Source: Microbacterium oryzae (lineage in GTDB: Bacteria > Actinomycetota > Actinomycetes > Actinomycetales > Microbacteriaceae). From it: DNA of 64,000 nucleotides. The notes beneath the pieces are model-generated. The model searched no databases, had not been told where the DNA came from, and saw only the letters and a list, made by a program, of their open reading frames with translations. The stretch covers positions 2,542,001-2,606,000 of the forward strand of contig NZ_CP032550.1 of NCBI RefSeq assembly GCF_009735645.1, given 5' to 3'. Made by a program: the position numbers and the translations under genes. Below, one piece after another: positions 1 to 8,158 of this stretch. Positions within the stretch are counted from its first letter, which is position 1. Each line of letters starts with the position of its first letter.

Positions 1-343
1 AGGCGACGCGCGCGCCCACCTGTCCCATCCACTCCAGCACGCCGTGCCCGAAGCCCGCCACGAAGCGGCCCGGCTCGAGCCGCGCGAGGGTGGCGACCTC
101 CATCGCCGCCAGTGACGGATTGCGCAGCGGAACAGGGAGCAGGCCGATCCCGACGCGCACGCGCTCGGTCGCCGCCAGCGCCGCAGCGGAGGTTGTCAGA
201 CCGCCCTCGAGGAAGCAGTCCTCCCAGAGCCACAGCTCGGGCACGCCGGCGTCCTCCACTGCGCGCGCGACCGCCCGGAGGTCCTCGGGAGCCGACTGGG
301 GACGGAAGACGATGCCGATCTCGGGCGTCGATGCCGCTGTCAT
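1..343 (-). CDS. LLM-class (luciferase-like) flavin/F420 oxidoreductase, N-terminal part
   Basis: The first 114 codons of a gene that runs off the left edge. The protein starts MTAASTPEIGIVFRPQSAPE and continues with a strand-helix pattern typical of bacterial luciferase-like TIM barrels: a VPELWLWEDCF segment (strand 2 with an acidic residue) and RVRVGIGLLPVPLRNP (strand 3), followed by FVAGFGHGV. Members of this family are FMN- or F420-dependent oxidoreductases; the cofactor cannot be decided from this fragment. The start ATG follows the hexamer CACGAT by 6 nt, the pattern seen at several starts here that suggests a leaderless transcript. It is divergent from the next gene with 76 bp between starts. 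Confidence 0.8.
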   Translation of the reverse strand, partial: MTAASTPEIGIVFRPQSAPEDLRAVARAVEDAGVPELWLWEDCFLEGGLTTSAAALAATERVRVGIGLLPVPLRNPSLAAMEVATLARLEPGRFVAGFGHGVLEWMGQVGARVA

Positions 344-419
344 GTCCTCATCGTGCCATCCGCCCCCGACGTCGCGCGCGGCCATCCGCGATGTCGGCGC
401 CCCGTGCCATCCTGGTCGC

Positions 420-1088
420 GTGACGACGCAGGAGCCGGGCACTGCCGGCGGGACGGACGAGCGGCCCGCCATCTTCTTCCGCGATGCCGCGGAGTTCCGC
501 GCGTGGCTCGAGCGGAACCACGACACCGCGACGGAGCTGTGGATGGGGCTGCGTCTCGCTCACGTGCCCGACCGGGGTTTGACGTGGGGCGACGCGGTGC
601 TGGAGGCGCTGTGCTTCGGATGGATCGACTCGGTCTCCCAGCGGATCGACGACGACTCCCGACGTCAGCGGTGGACGCCGCGCAAGCGGGGGAGCACCTG
701 GTCGAAGGTCAACATCGCGCACGTGGAGAGACTGCTGGCGGAGGGGCGGATGCATCCGGCTGGCGTGGCGGCGTTCGAGCGCCGACGCGAGGACCGCTCG
801 GGGACGTACTCGCACGAGAACCCGGAGTCCGAGCTGACCCCGCCGCTGCAGGCGCTCATCGACGCGTCGCCCGGCGCGACCGGGTTCCTGGCCGAAGCCG
901 CGCCGGGGTACTGCAAGGCGGTGCGGCACTGGATCATGTCGGCGAAGCAGGAAGCGACCCGCGAGCGGCGTACGCGCCAGCTCGTGGAGGACTCCGAGGC
1001 GGGCCGGCTCGTACCGCCGCAGCGTCCCGGGACCACTCCGGCCTGGCTGGCTCGCGCGGCTGCGGCAGCGGCAGAGGCGCCCCGGTGA
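420..1088 (+). CDS. YdeI/OmpD-associated family protein
   Basis: 222 residues from a GTG start. The protein opens with PAIFFRDAAEFRAWLERNHD and carries LTWGDAVLEALCFGWIDS and RRQRWTPRKRGSTWSKVN, the two best-conserved blocks of the YdeI/OmpD-associated (bacteriocin-protection) family, whose biochemical role is not established. An upstream ATG at 90 is in frame, but the residues it would add are low-complexity and lie antiparallel to the luciferase-like gene, so the GTG at 420 is chosen. CATCCT lies 6 nt before that GTG, consistent with a leaderless mRNA. Its stop overlaps the next GTG by 4 nt, implying translational coupling. Confidence 0.85.
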   Translation: MTTQEPGTAGGTDERPAIFFRDAAEFRAWLERNHDTATELWMGLRLAHVPDRGLTWGDAVLEALCFGWIDSVSQRIDDDSRRQRWTPRKRGSTWSKVNIAHVERLLAEGRMHPAGVAAFERRREDRSGTYSHENPESELTPPLQALIDASPGATGFLAEAAPGYCKAVRHWIMSAKQEATRERRTRQLVEDSEAGRLVPPQRPGTTPAWLARAAAAAAEAPR

Positions 1089-1906
1089 GGTCGCAGGCGG
1101 CGGCGGCGCGCCGCGCGCTCGCGCTCGCCGCGGGAATCGGCCTTCTGTCCGGGTGCGCACCGAAGGAGCCTGCCGAGCCGCTCGTGACGGTCGACGATCT
1201 CTGCGCATCGGAGATCGTCGTCGCCTGTGCGCCGGGCAGCGTCACCGTGACTGTCGACGCTTCGGAGGAGGCGTCGAGGGCGCTTGCGCACGAGTTGCGG
1301 GAGGCCGCGGAGCGCGAGGAGATGCGCCTCGTGCTCACGCGTGCGGACGACCTTCCCGGCGGCTCGCGTGGGCCCTGGTCGGTGCAGGTGTTCCCCTCAG
1401 GCGAGGAGGAGCTCGACGCCGCCCTCGAGGGTCTGCAGCTGGCCGCGGCGCTGCCGGACGTCCGCTCCTTCAGTGTGATCGACGGATGGCGGTATGTGGC
1501 CATCGCGGACATCGACCGGTTCGTCGAGGTGTTCGACGAGCTCTCCGCCCGGTCGGCGTTCGCTGCGGGTGCCACCTACCGTCTCGACGCGGGCGAGGAC
1601 CGGCTGCGCATCGTGCATGTCCCCTCCCGCACGACGGATGAGGCCGTGCACGGCGTCGTCGAGATCTCTCGCCGGCTTCCGTCCGCCGAGGTTCTGCTCG
1701 AAGCGCCCACCGCCGGGCCGCAGTGGCCGACCCTGTACGTCTCGCGCCTGAGCGCGGAGGAGGTGGGCCCCCTCGCCGCCGAGCTTCGCGGCCCTGACTG
1801 GGCCGACGCCGACGTGGACGGGCTCCCCGTGGAGTTCGTTCTCGGCACAGTCGGCGCGGAGGGCGCGACCTACACCACGGGAACGCTCGGCGACATCCCC
1901 GGCTGA
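1085..1906 (+). CDS. putative lipoprotein of unknown function
   Basis: 273 residues starting at a GTG that overlaps the previous stop (GTGA). The N-terminus has Arg residues, a short hydrophobic stretch and the lipobox LLSGC with Cys24, so the product is probably exported and lipid-anchored on the outer face of the membrane. The mature part alternates strands and helices and is rich in Glu/Asp. Two segments resemble each other loosely (each has a helix followed by a [10 protein letters not shown] or [14 protein letters not shown] strand), suggesting an internal duplication. I recognise no catalytic motif. The tight coupling to the YdeI-like gene suggests co-expression only. Confidence 0.75.
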   Translation: MRSQAAAARRALALAAGIGLLSGCAPKEPAEPLVTVDDLCASEIVVACAPGSVTVTVDASEEASRALAHELREAAEREEMRLVLTRADDLPGGSRGPWSVQVFPSGEEELDAALEGLQLAAALPDVRSFSVIDGWRYVAIADIDRFVEVFDELSARSAFAAGATYRLDAGEDRLRIVHVPSRTTDEAVHGVVEISRRLPSAEVLLEAPTAGPQWPTLYVSRLSAEEVGPLAAELRGPDWADADVDGLPVEFVLGTVGAEGATYTTGTLGDIPG

Positions 1907-2035
1907 TCCCCGCCATCCCGCGTCGCCCCCTTGAGCGGGGTCGCCTCGGGAGCCGGACGCATCCACCGGAGGACGGCGGTATCCGCGGTGCAGGCGCGCG
2001 AGCCCGGCTCGGCGGCTCCTCGCAGGGCTCCGGAC

Positions 2036-2041
2036 TAGGAT
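2036..2041 (+). promoter_or_regulatory. probable -10 hexamer for glycyl-tRNA synthetase
   Basis: TAGGAT fits the actinobacterial -10 consensus TANNNT and lies about 72 bp before the synthetase start, in a 206-bp gap (1907-2112) that otherwise contains only weak GC-rich inverted repeats. No convincing -35 was seen. Confidence 0.4.
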
Positions 2042-2112
2042 CGAACCGGTGCCCGGGATCCTCGCGGACCCGCGTCGCGCCATCCCCACCCCTTCCGACC
2101 ATTGGAGCCACC

Positions 2113-3498
2113 GTGGCCGAGCAGTCCCGCCTCGACAAAGTCATCGCCCTCGCCCGTCACCGCGGGTTCGTGTTCCAAGCGGGCGAGATCTACGGCGGTT
2201 CGAGGTCCGCGTGGGACTACGGGCCCCTCGGCACCGAGCTCAAGGAGAACATCCGCCGCCAGTGGTGGCAGACGTTCGTGCGCGGACGCGGCGACATGGT
2301 CGGCCTCGACTCCTCGATCATCCTGCCGACGAAGGTCTGGGAGGCATCCGGCCACGTCGCGACGTTCACCGACCCGCTCGTCGAGTGCCTGCAGTGCCAC
2401 AAGCGCCACCGCGAGGACCACCTCCTCGAGGCGTACGAGGCGAAGAAGGGCCGCGCCCCCGAGAACGGGATGGCCGACATCGTCTGCCCCGACTGCGGCA
2501 CCCGCGGCCAGTGGACCGAGCCCCGTTCGTTCTCCGGCCTCATGAAGACGTACGTCGGCGTGGTCGACGACGAGTCGGGCCTGCACTACCTGCGCCCGGA
2601 GACCGCGCAGGGCATCTTCGTGAACTTCGCGAACGTCGTCACCGCCGCGCGCAAGAAGCCGCCGTTCGGCGTCGGCCAGGTCGGCAAGGCGTTCCGCAAC
2701 GAGATCACCCCCGGCAACTTCATCTTCCGCACGCGGGAGTTCGAGCAGATGGAGATCGAGTTCTTCACCCCACCCGCCGAGGCGGGGGAGTGGTTCGAGC
2801 ACTGGGTCGACGCGTGCTGGAACTGGTTCATCGACCTCGGCATCGATCCCGCGAACATGCGAAGGTTCGACGTGCCGGATGGCGAGCGCGCGCACTACTC
2901 GGATCGCACGATCGACGTGGAGTACGCCTTCGGCTTCGCCGGCAAGGGCTGGGGCGAGCTCATGGGCATCGCGAACCGCACCGACTTCGACCTGTCGAAC
3001 CACATCGAGCACTCCAAGTCGAACCTGTCGTTCTTCGACCAGGCCTCGGGCGAGAAGTACGTGCCGTACGTCATCGAGCCGTCGTTCGGCCTCACCCGCT
3101 CGATGATGGCGTTCCTCGTCGACGCGTACCGCGAGGAGGAGGTGCCGAACGCGAAGGGCGGCACCGACACCCGCACCGTGCTGAAGCTCGACCCGCGCCT
3201 CGCGCCTGTGAAGGCCGCCGTCCTCCCGCTCTCCCGCAACGAGCGCCTGTCGCCCCTCGCCCGCGAGGTCGCCGACCAGCTGCGCGCGTCGTGGAACGTG
3301 GACTTCGACGACGCCGGCGCCATCGGCCGCCGCTACCGTCGCCAGGACGAGATCGGCACGCCGTTCTGCGTCACGGTCGATTTCGACTCCCTCGACGACC
3401 GCGCCGTCACGGTGCGCGACCGCGACACGATGGCGCAGGAGCGCGTGCCGCTCGACGCGCTGCAGAGCTACCTCACGGAGCGCCTCCGCGGCGCCTGA
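2113..3498 (+). CDS. glyS: glycine--tRNA ligase (dimeric alpha2 type)
   Basis: 461 residues, the normal size of the single-chain, eukaryote/archaea-like GlyRS found in actinobacteria. It charges tRNA-Gly in the cytoplasm. Visible class II features include [17 protein letters not shown] near the N-terminus, motif 2 around [20 protein letters not shown] with its ATP-binding Arg, [12 protein letters not shown], and the C-terminal anticodon-binding segment ending at [11 protein letters not shown]. Two CxxC pairs (ECLQC and VCPDC) near residues 95-137 probably form a zinc-binding insertion. The GTG start is supported by alignment of the opening [19 protein letters not shown] with the family. Confidence 0.97.
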   Translation: MAEQSRLDKVIALARHRGFVFQAGEIYGGSRSAWDYGPLGTELKENIRRQWWQTFVRGRGDMVGLDSSIILPTKVWEASGHVATFTDPLVECLQCHKRHREDHLLEAYEAKKGRAPENGMADIVCPDCGTRGQWTEPRSFSGLMKTYVGVVDDESGLHYLRPETAQGIFVNFANVVTAARKKPPFGVGQVGKAFRNEITPGNFIFRTREFEQMEIEFFTPPAEAGEWFEHWVDACWNWFIDLGIDPANMRRFDVPDGERAHYSDRTIDVEYAFGFAGKGWGELMGIANRTDFDLSNHIEHSKSNLSFFDQASGEKYVPYVIEPSFGLTRSMMAFLVDAYREEEVPNAKGGTDTRTVLKLDPRLAPVKAAVLPLSRNERLSPLAREVADQLRASWNVDFDDAGAIGRRYRRQDEIGTPFCVTVDFDSLDDRAVTVRDRDTMAQERVPLDALQSYLTERLRGA

Positions 3499-3510
3499 GT
3501 CCTCCAAGCG

Positions 3511-3542
3511 AGCGCCCCGTCCCGGTCCCGGGGCGGGGCGCT
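3511..3542 (+). terminator. stem-loop terminator after glyS
   Basis: A 9-bp perfect stem AGCGCCCCG/CGGGGCGCT with a GC-rich loop, starting 13 bp after the stop codon. There is no long T run, as is usual in high-GC actinobacteria. Confidence 0.6.
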
Positions 3543-3647
3543 TCTGCGCGCGGGGCTACCCGGGGACGCCGCCTGACGCAACCCCGAGACATCCGACCGG
3601 TCGCGGGCGCAGAGTGGACGCATCCCACACGAACGGAAGGATGCGAC

Positions 3648-4544
3648 ATGGCACGCGATCAGTACACGTTCACCGACCCCACGGCGCTCTACAGCGACAT
3701 CGAGCCGAAGAAGCAGCACCAGACCGAGCCCGGGCTCGATGCGGACATGACCCCGCAGCCCGACCTCGGCGAGGACACCTACCGCGGCACCGGCCGTCTC
3801 GCCGGGCGCAAGGCGCTCATCACGGGCGGCGACTCCGGCATCGGCGCGGCGACCGCCATCGCCTTTGCGCGCGAGGGCGCCGATGTCGCCATCGCCTACC
3901 TTCCGCAGGAGGAGGAGGACGCCGCGCGCATCGCCGGCCTCATCCGCGACGCCGGCGTGAAGGTCGCGCAGCTGCCCGGCGACCTGAGCGACCCCGACTA
4001 CTGCCGTGGACTCGTCGACCAGGTGGTCGCCGAGCTCGGCGGCATCGACATCCTCGTCAACAACGGCGGCAAGCAGATCTTCAACGAGGACATCACCACG
4101 CTGCCCGACGAGCAGTGGCAGGAGACGTTCGACGTCAACGTGCGCGCGACGTTCCTCCTCACGAAGGCCGCCGTGCCGCACATGAAGCCCGGCTCGACGA
4201 TCATCAACACCACGTCGCACCAGGCCTACACGCCGTCGCCCACGCTGCTCGACTACGCGTCGACGAAGTGGGCGATCAACGGCTTCACGAAGGCCGTCGC
4301 GCAGCAGCTCGCGCCGAAGGGCATCCGCGTGAACGCCGTCGCGCCCGGCCCGGTCTGGACGGTGCTGCAGGTGACGGATGGCCAGCCGCAGGAGAAGGTC
4401 GCGGAGTTCGGCAAGCAGACGCCGCTCGGGCGGATGGGCCAGCCCGCGGAGATGGCGCCGGCCTACGTCTTCCTCGCCTCGGCCGAGTCGAGCTACATCA
4501 TCGGCGACACCGTCAACGCGAACGGCGGCAGCCCCACCCCGTGA
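3648..4544 (+). CDS. SDR family oxidoreductase (general-stress type)
   Basis: 298 residues. It has the Rossmann motif TGGDSGIG (near residues 56-63), NNGG in place of the usual NNAG, and the catalytic Ser plus YxxxK in SHQAYTPSPTLLDYASTK. The roughly 45-residue N-terminal extension with KKQHQTEPGLDADMTPQPD is characteristic of the YghA/YhdG/general stress protein 39 subgroup of NAD(P)-dependent dehydrogenases, whose natural substrate is generally unknown. The start is set by GAACGGAAGG about 8 nt upstream. It ends 9 bp from the convergent DUF1801 gene. Confidence 0.9.
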   Translation: MARDQYTFTDPTALYSDIEPKKQHQTEPGLDADMTPQPDLGEDTYRGTGRLAGRKALITGGDSGIGAATAIAFAREGADVAIAYLPQEEEDAARIAGLIRDAGVKVAQLPGDLSDPDYCRGLVDQVVAELGGIDILVNNGGKQIFNEDITTLPDEQWQETFDVNVRATFLLTKAAVPHMKPGSTIINTTSHQAYTPSPTLLDYASTKWAINGFTKAVAQQLAPKGIRVNAVAPGPVWTVLQVTDGQPQEKVAEFGKQTPLGRMGQPAEMAPAYVFLASAESSYIIGDTVNANGGSPTP

Positions 4545-4553
4545 CCGCGAGTC

Positions 4554-4979
4554 TCACGCGGTGGCGGTGAGGGCCATCCCCTCGCCGCCGCCGGAGACCG
4601 CCCAGCGGAGGGACCGCTCGAGGACGCCGCGCAGGACCGCGAGGTCGACGCCCTCCAGCGAGCGCAGGTAGAGGCACCCGGCGCCCGTGGTGTGCGGACC
4701 GAGCCGGGAGAGCGCGTCCGCGTGCGCCGCGACGCCGTCGAGCAGGTACACGGTGGTCGCGGCCTTCCGGGGCGCGAACGCGAGGAGCGGGGCGTCGCCC
4801 TCGGTGCCCGTGGGGTAGCGGTAGTGGCAGGCGCCGAACCCGACGATGGTGCCCCAGAGTCGCGGCTCGCGGCCCGACACCTCGCGCACGAGGTCGACGA
4901 GGACCGCGGCGTCCGCGCGTCGACGAACCGGCTGCACGCCGGCGAGGAACGCGTCGACGTCGCCGTCTGTCTGCTTCAC
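4554..4979 (-). CDS. DUF1801 domain protein
   Basis: 141 residues from a GTG that overlaps the stop of the upstream gene (GTGA). The segments DVDAFLAGV, WGTIVGFGACHYRYPTGTEGD and FAPRKAATTVYLLDG match the DUF1801/YdhG-like small alpha/beta fold, for which no biochemical activity is firmly established. Its coupling to the HhH-GPD gene suggests a two-gene unit. Confidence 0.85.
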   Translation of the reverse strand: MKQTDGDVDAFLAGVQPVRRRADAAVLVDLVREVSGREPRLWGTIVGFGACHYRYPTGTEGDAPLLAFAPRKAATTVYLLDGVAAHADALSRLGPHTTGAGCLYLRSLEGVDLAVLRGVLERSLRWAVSGGGEGMALTATA

Positions 4980-5548
4980 GCGCTCGCCTTCGCGGCGGCC
5001 TTCACGGCGCGCTTGTGCTCGCGCACCTTCGCCAGCGACTCCGGGCTCGTGATGTCGGCGACCGAGCGGAAGGCGCCCTCCTCGCCGTACGGAGCCGACG
5101 CCTCCCGCCATCCGTCGCCGGCGAAGCCGCACTGCTTGCCCAGGAGCGCGAGGAAGATCCGCGCCTTCTGATCGCCGAACCCGGGCAGGGCCTTCAGGCG
5201 CTTGAGAACCTCCGCACCCGACGGATGGCCGTGCGTCCAGATCTGCGCGGCGTCGCCATCCCAGTCGTCGACGATGGCCTGGCAGAGCTGCTGCACGCGG
5301 CCCGCCATCGAACCGGGGAAGCGGTGCACGGCCGGCGTCTGGCGGAAGGCCTCGACGAAGCCCTCGGGGTCGTGGGAGGCGATCGCGGCCGCGTCGACCG
5401 ACCCGATGCGCTCGCGGATCTTCTCGGGCCCCGCGAACGCCGTCTCCATCGCGATCTGCTGATCGAGCAGCATGCCGATGAGGAGCGCGAGCGCGTTGTC
5501 GCTTAGGAGGGTGTCGGCGGCGTCGTCGCCCGTGATCGTGAGAGCCAT
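4976..5548 (-). CDS. HhH-GPD-type base excision repair protein
   Basis: 190 residues. LSDNALALLIGMLLDQQIAMETAF near the N-terminus and the helix-hairpin-helix LKRLKALPGFGDQKARIFLALLGKQCG (about residues 113-139) identify a DNA glycosylase-fold protein of the short actinobacterial HhH-GPD branch. An Asp in the following AGDGWREA is the candidate catalytic residue. There are no iron-sulphur cysteines as in Nth/MutY, so the substrate base cannot be assigned. GACGAT lies 6 nt before the ATG, suggesting its own leaderless promoter although it lies only 41 bp downstream of hemA on the same strand. Confidence 0.85.
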   Translation of the reverse strand: MALTITGDDAADTLLSDNALALLIGMLLDQQIAMETAFAGPEKIRERIGSVDAAAIASHDPEGFVEAFRQTPAVHRFPGSMAGRVQQLCQAIVDDWDGDAAQIWTHGHPSGAEVLKRLKALPGFGDQKARIFLALLGKQCGFAGDGWREASAPYGEEGAFRSVADITSPESLAKVREHKRAVKAAAKASA

Positions 5549-5589
5549 GCCTCTATCGTCTCAGGGCGAGCCGGGACATGCCGCAGGGC

Positions 5590-6909
5590 TCAGGACGCCT
5601 GCGCCTCGCCCGTGAACGGGCAGACCGGCGCGGCCGCGACCGGCGCCGCCGAAACGGCCGAAGCCGGACGCGCGTCGATGCCGAAGAGCGTCTCCAGCGC
5701 GTCGAACACGTCGTCGGAGCGGCCCTCTGCCGCGAGCTGCGCGGCGCGCGAGGTCGGGGTGTGCAGCAGCACGCCCACGAGGTGGCGCATGGCCTGCTCG
5801 ACCTGCTCGGCCTCGCCGCGACCGCGCGCGCGGTCGACCTCGGCCTGGGTGAGCTCGAAGACGTGCTTGCGCAGCGCGATGATCGCGGGCTGCGCGCTCT
5901 GCTGACGGCCGGCGAGATGGAACTTCGCGGCGGCGTCCTGCACGATCGCGCGGGCGGCGTCGGTGGCCTGCAGCTCCTCGAGCGGAGCGTGCAGGCGGAT
6001 GGTCTCGAGGTCGAGCAGCGTGATGCCGGGCACGGTCGCGACGTCGGGAGCAACGTTCCGCGGCATGCCGAGGTCGATGATCATCCCGGTGCCGGCGAAG
6101 CCCGCGTCGACGAGGAGCGCCGCGTCGATGACCGGCTCCTCGCGCGAGGTGCACGTGATGACGAGGTCGGCGGCGACGGCGGCCTGCGCGAAGTGCTCGG
6201 GCGCGACGCTCGAGAGCCCGTGCTTGGCGGCGAAGCGCGCACCGCGGCCGGAGGGGGAGTGGACCGTGATGTCCTCGACGCCGTGGTCGCGGAGGGCGGC
6301 GATCGTCGCTGCGGCGTACGAGCCGGTGCCGACGAGCAGCACCTGCTGCGTGGACCAGTCGGCGATGCGGCTGCCGGCGAGGTCGAGGGCGAGGCGCACG
6401 AGCGAGCGGCCGGCGCGGCCGAGCGCGGTGCCGTTCTTCACGCCCTTCTGCGTCTCGGTGGCGCGCTGGAAGAGACGCTCCAGCTCGCTCGAGGTGGTGC
6501 CGTGCTCGCGGGCCTCGTCGAGGGCGCGGCGCACCTGGCCGCCGATCTCGCCCTCGCCGACGATGACCGACTCGAGCCCGGATGCGACGGAGAAGAGGTG
6601 CTCGGCGACCTTCGGGCCGGCAGCGACCTCCACCGCGCCGTCGAGGTCGTCGGCGGTGACGCCGGTGGCGACGCGGATGGCCTCGTGTGCGGCCGCGAGA
6701 CCCGTCTCGCGAGCGGCGTCCGACGGGACGTCGAGGTCGATGTACGCCTCGAAGCGGTTGCAGGTCGAGAGCACGACCGTGCCCTTGACCTCTTCGCCGT
6801 GTGCGGCGATGAGCGGAGCAAGGGCTGTGGTCTGCGTGCTCAGGCGCTCGAGGAGGTCGAACGGCGCGGTCTTGTGACTCGCAGAAAGGCAGAACAGCAC
6901 ATCCGTCAT
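5590..6909 (-). CDS. hemA: glutamyl-tRNA reductase
   Basis: 439 residues. It reduces Glu-tRNA(Glu) to glutamate-1-semialdehyde, the first committed step of the C5 tetrapyrrole pathway, supplying HemL encoded in this window. The N-terminal SASHKTAPFDLLERL and TVVLSTCNRFEAYIDLD (catalytic Cys in STCNR) are diagnostic, followed by GEGEIGGQVRRAL and the NADPH-binding LLVGTGSYAAATIAALRDHG. The start at 6909 is preferred over an in-frame ATG at 6945 because AAGGAG lies about 7 nt upstream and the family starts at this Met. It is divergent from hemE across a 143-bp region holding two possible operators. The C-terminus ends with CPFTGEAQAS, a short Cys-containing tail. Confidence 0.96.
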   Translation of the reverse strand: MTDVLFCLSASHKTAPFDLLERLSTQTTALAPLIAAHGEEVKGTVVLSTCNRFEAYIDLDVPSDAARETGLAAAHEAIRVATGVTADDLDGAVEVAAGPKVAEHLFSVASGLESVIVGEGEIGGQVRRALDEAREHGTTSSELERLFQRATETQKGVKNGTALGRAGRSLVRLALDLAGSRIADWSTQQVLLVGTGSYAAATIAALRDHGVEDITVHSPSGRGARFAAKHGLSSVAPEHFAQAAVAADLVITCTSREEPVIDAALLVDAGFAGTGMIIDLGMPRNVAPDVATVPGITLLDLETIRLHAPLEELQATDAARAIVQDAAAKFHLAGRQQSAQPAIIALRKHVFELTQAEVDRARGRGEAEQVEQAMRHLVGVLLHTPTSRAAQLAAEGRSDDVFDALETLFGIDARPASAVSAAPVAAAPVCPFTGEAQAS

Positions 6910-6933
6910 TCTACTCCTTGTAAAAGTCAGTTC

Positions 6934-6944
6934 TGAATGATTCA
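6934..6944. promoter_or_regulatory. 11-bp palindrome in the hemA-hemE intergenic region
   Basis: TGAATGATTCA is a perfect dyad around a central base in an unusually A/T-rich stretch just upstream of the hemA Shine-Dalgarno. It could be an operator for a haem-pathway regulator; no regulator is identified. Confidence 0.35.
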
Positions 6945-6951
6945 TGAAAAG

Positions 6952-6970
6952 AAAGGGTTGCCTAACCGGC
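6952..6970. promoter_or_regulatory. possible DtxR/IdeR iron box between hemA and hemE
   Basis: AAAGGGTTGCCTAACCGGC agrees with the DtxR/IdeR consensus TTAGGTTAGCCTAACCTAA at 12 of 19 positions, including the whole GCCTAACC half. It lies between the divergent hemA and hemE starts. Iron-responsive control of haem synthesis is established in several actinobacteria; binding here is inferred. Confidence 0.4.
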
Positions 6971-7052
6971 GCTTTCCGGGCATCCTGTGCGAACCCGTCG
7001 GCCGGCGCCGGCCATCCTGCTCGTTCGCGGCGGCGGATGGGAGGATGAGGGC

Positions 7053-8087
7053 ATGCCTTCCCTCGATGCGCCCCTCCTGCGCGCCCTGCGCGGCGAGCGC
7101 CCGGAGACGACCCCCGTCTGGTTCATGCGGCAGGCCGGCCGCTCGCTTCCCGAGTACCGCGAGCTGCGGGTCGGTACGCGCATGCTCGACGCGTGTCTGA
7201 CGCCCGACCTCGCCGCGGAGATCACGCTGCAGCCCGTCCGCCGTCACGGCGTCGACGCGGGCATCTTCTTCAGCGACATCGTCGTGCCGCTGCGCGTCGC
7301 GGGCATCGACGTCGAGATCGTGCCGGGCCGCGGTCCCGTGTTCGCAGACCCCGTGCGCACCCGTGCCGACGTGGACCGCATCACCGCGATCGACCCCGCC
7401 GCGGTCGTCGCGGCGGCGGAGCCCGTGCGCGAGGCCGTCCGCGCGGTCGTGGCCGAGCTCGACACCACCGGCACGCCGCTCATCGGCTTCGCCGGCGCCC
7501 CGTTCACGCTCGCGGCGTACCTCGTCGAGGGCGGCCCGTCGAAGGAGCACCTGCGCGCCCGCGCCATGATGCACGCCGACCCCGAGGCCTGGCACGCGCT
7601 GGCCGGATGGCTCGCGCAGGTCTCGCGCGGATTCCTCCGCACGCAGATCGAGGCGGGCGCCGCCGCCGTGCAGCTCTTCGACTCGTGGGCAGGGTCGCTC
7701 GCCCCCGCGGACTTCCGCGCGTTCGTGGCGCCGCACTCGGCGGTCGCCGTCGACGGCCTCGAGGTTCCCGTCATCCACTTCGGCGTCGGCACGGGGCCCG
7801 TGCTCGCCGACATGCGGCTCGACGGGCGCGCTGCTGCGGTGGGCGTCGACTGGCGCGTGCCGCTCGACGAGGCCGCCGCGATCGTCGGCGAGGGCACGAC
7901 GCTGCAGGGCAACATCGATCCCGCGCTTCTCACCGCGCCGTGGGAGGTCCTCGAATCCCACGTGCGCGATGTCGTCGAGCGCGGCCGCTCTGCCCGCGCG
8001 CACATCGTGAACCTCGGTCACGGCGTGCCGCCGGAGACCGATCCGACCGTGCTGACCCGCATCGTCGAGCTCGTCCACAGCCTCTGA
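7053..8087 (+). CDS. hemE: uroporphyrinogen decarboxylase
   Basis: 344 residues. It decarboxylates the four acetate side chains of uroporphyrinogen III to give coproporphyrinogen III in the cytoplasm. The signature [19 protein letters not shown] with the two catalytic-site Arg residues is at residues 21-39, and [18 protein letters not shown] follows in the middle. The sequence then has [18 protein letters not shown] and [13 protein letters not shown], all conserved in the family. The hexamer GAGGAT lies 6 nt before the ATG, suggesting leaderless transcription. It is followed 71 bp later by hemG on the same strand. Confidence 0.97.
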   Translation: MPSLDAPLLRALRGERPETTPVWFMRQAGRSLPEYRELRVGTRMLDACLTPDLAAEITLQPVRRHGVDAGIFFSDIVVPLRVAGIDVEIVPGRGPVFADPVRTRADVDRITAIDPAAVVAAAEPVREAVRAVVAELDTTGTPLIGFAGAPFTLAAYLVEGGPSKEHLRARAMMHADPEAWHALAGWLAQVSRGFLRTQIEAGAAAVQLFDSWAGSLAPADFRAFVAPHSAVAVDGLEVPVIHFGVGTGPVLADMRLDGRAAAVGVDWRVPLDEAAAIVGEGTTLQGNIDPALLTAPWEVLESHVRDVVERGRSARAHIVNLGHGVPPETDPTVLTRIVELVHSL

Positions 8088-8101
8088 CGCGTTCTCGTCA
8101 C

Positions 8102-8115
8102 CGCCCCGCGGGGCG
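8102..8115 (+). other. GC-rich palindrome between hemE and hemG
   Basis: CGCCCCGCGGGGCG is a perfect palindrome 14 bp after the hemE stop; the decamer GGGCGCTCGC occurs twice around it (8111-8120 and 8133-8142). It may act as a weak terminator; hemG then has its own -10-like GAGGAT at 8147. Confidence 0.35.
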
Positions 8116-8158
8116 CTCGCGGCCGCCCCGCCGGGCGCTCGCCTGAGAGGATGGGGCG

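Noticed and set aside
6910-6945. Upstream start for hemA at 6945
   Set aside because: The added residues contain the Shine-Dalgarno AAGGAG of the ATG at 6909, and the family begins at that Met.
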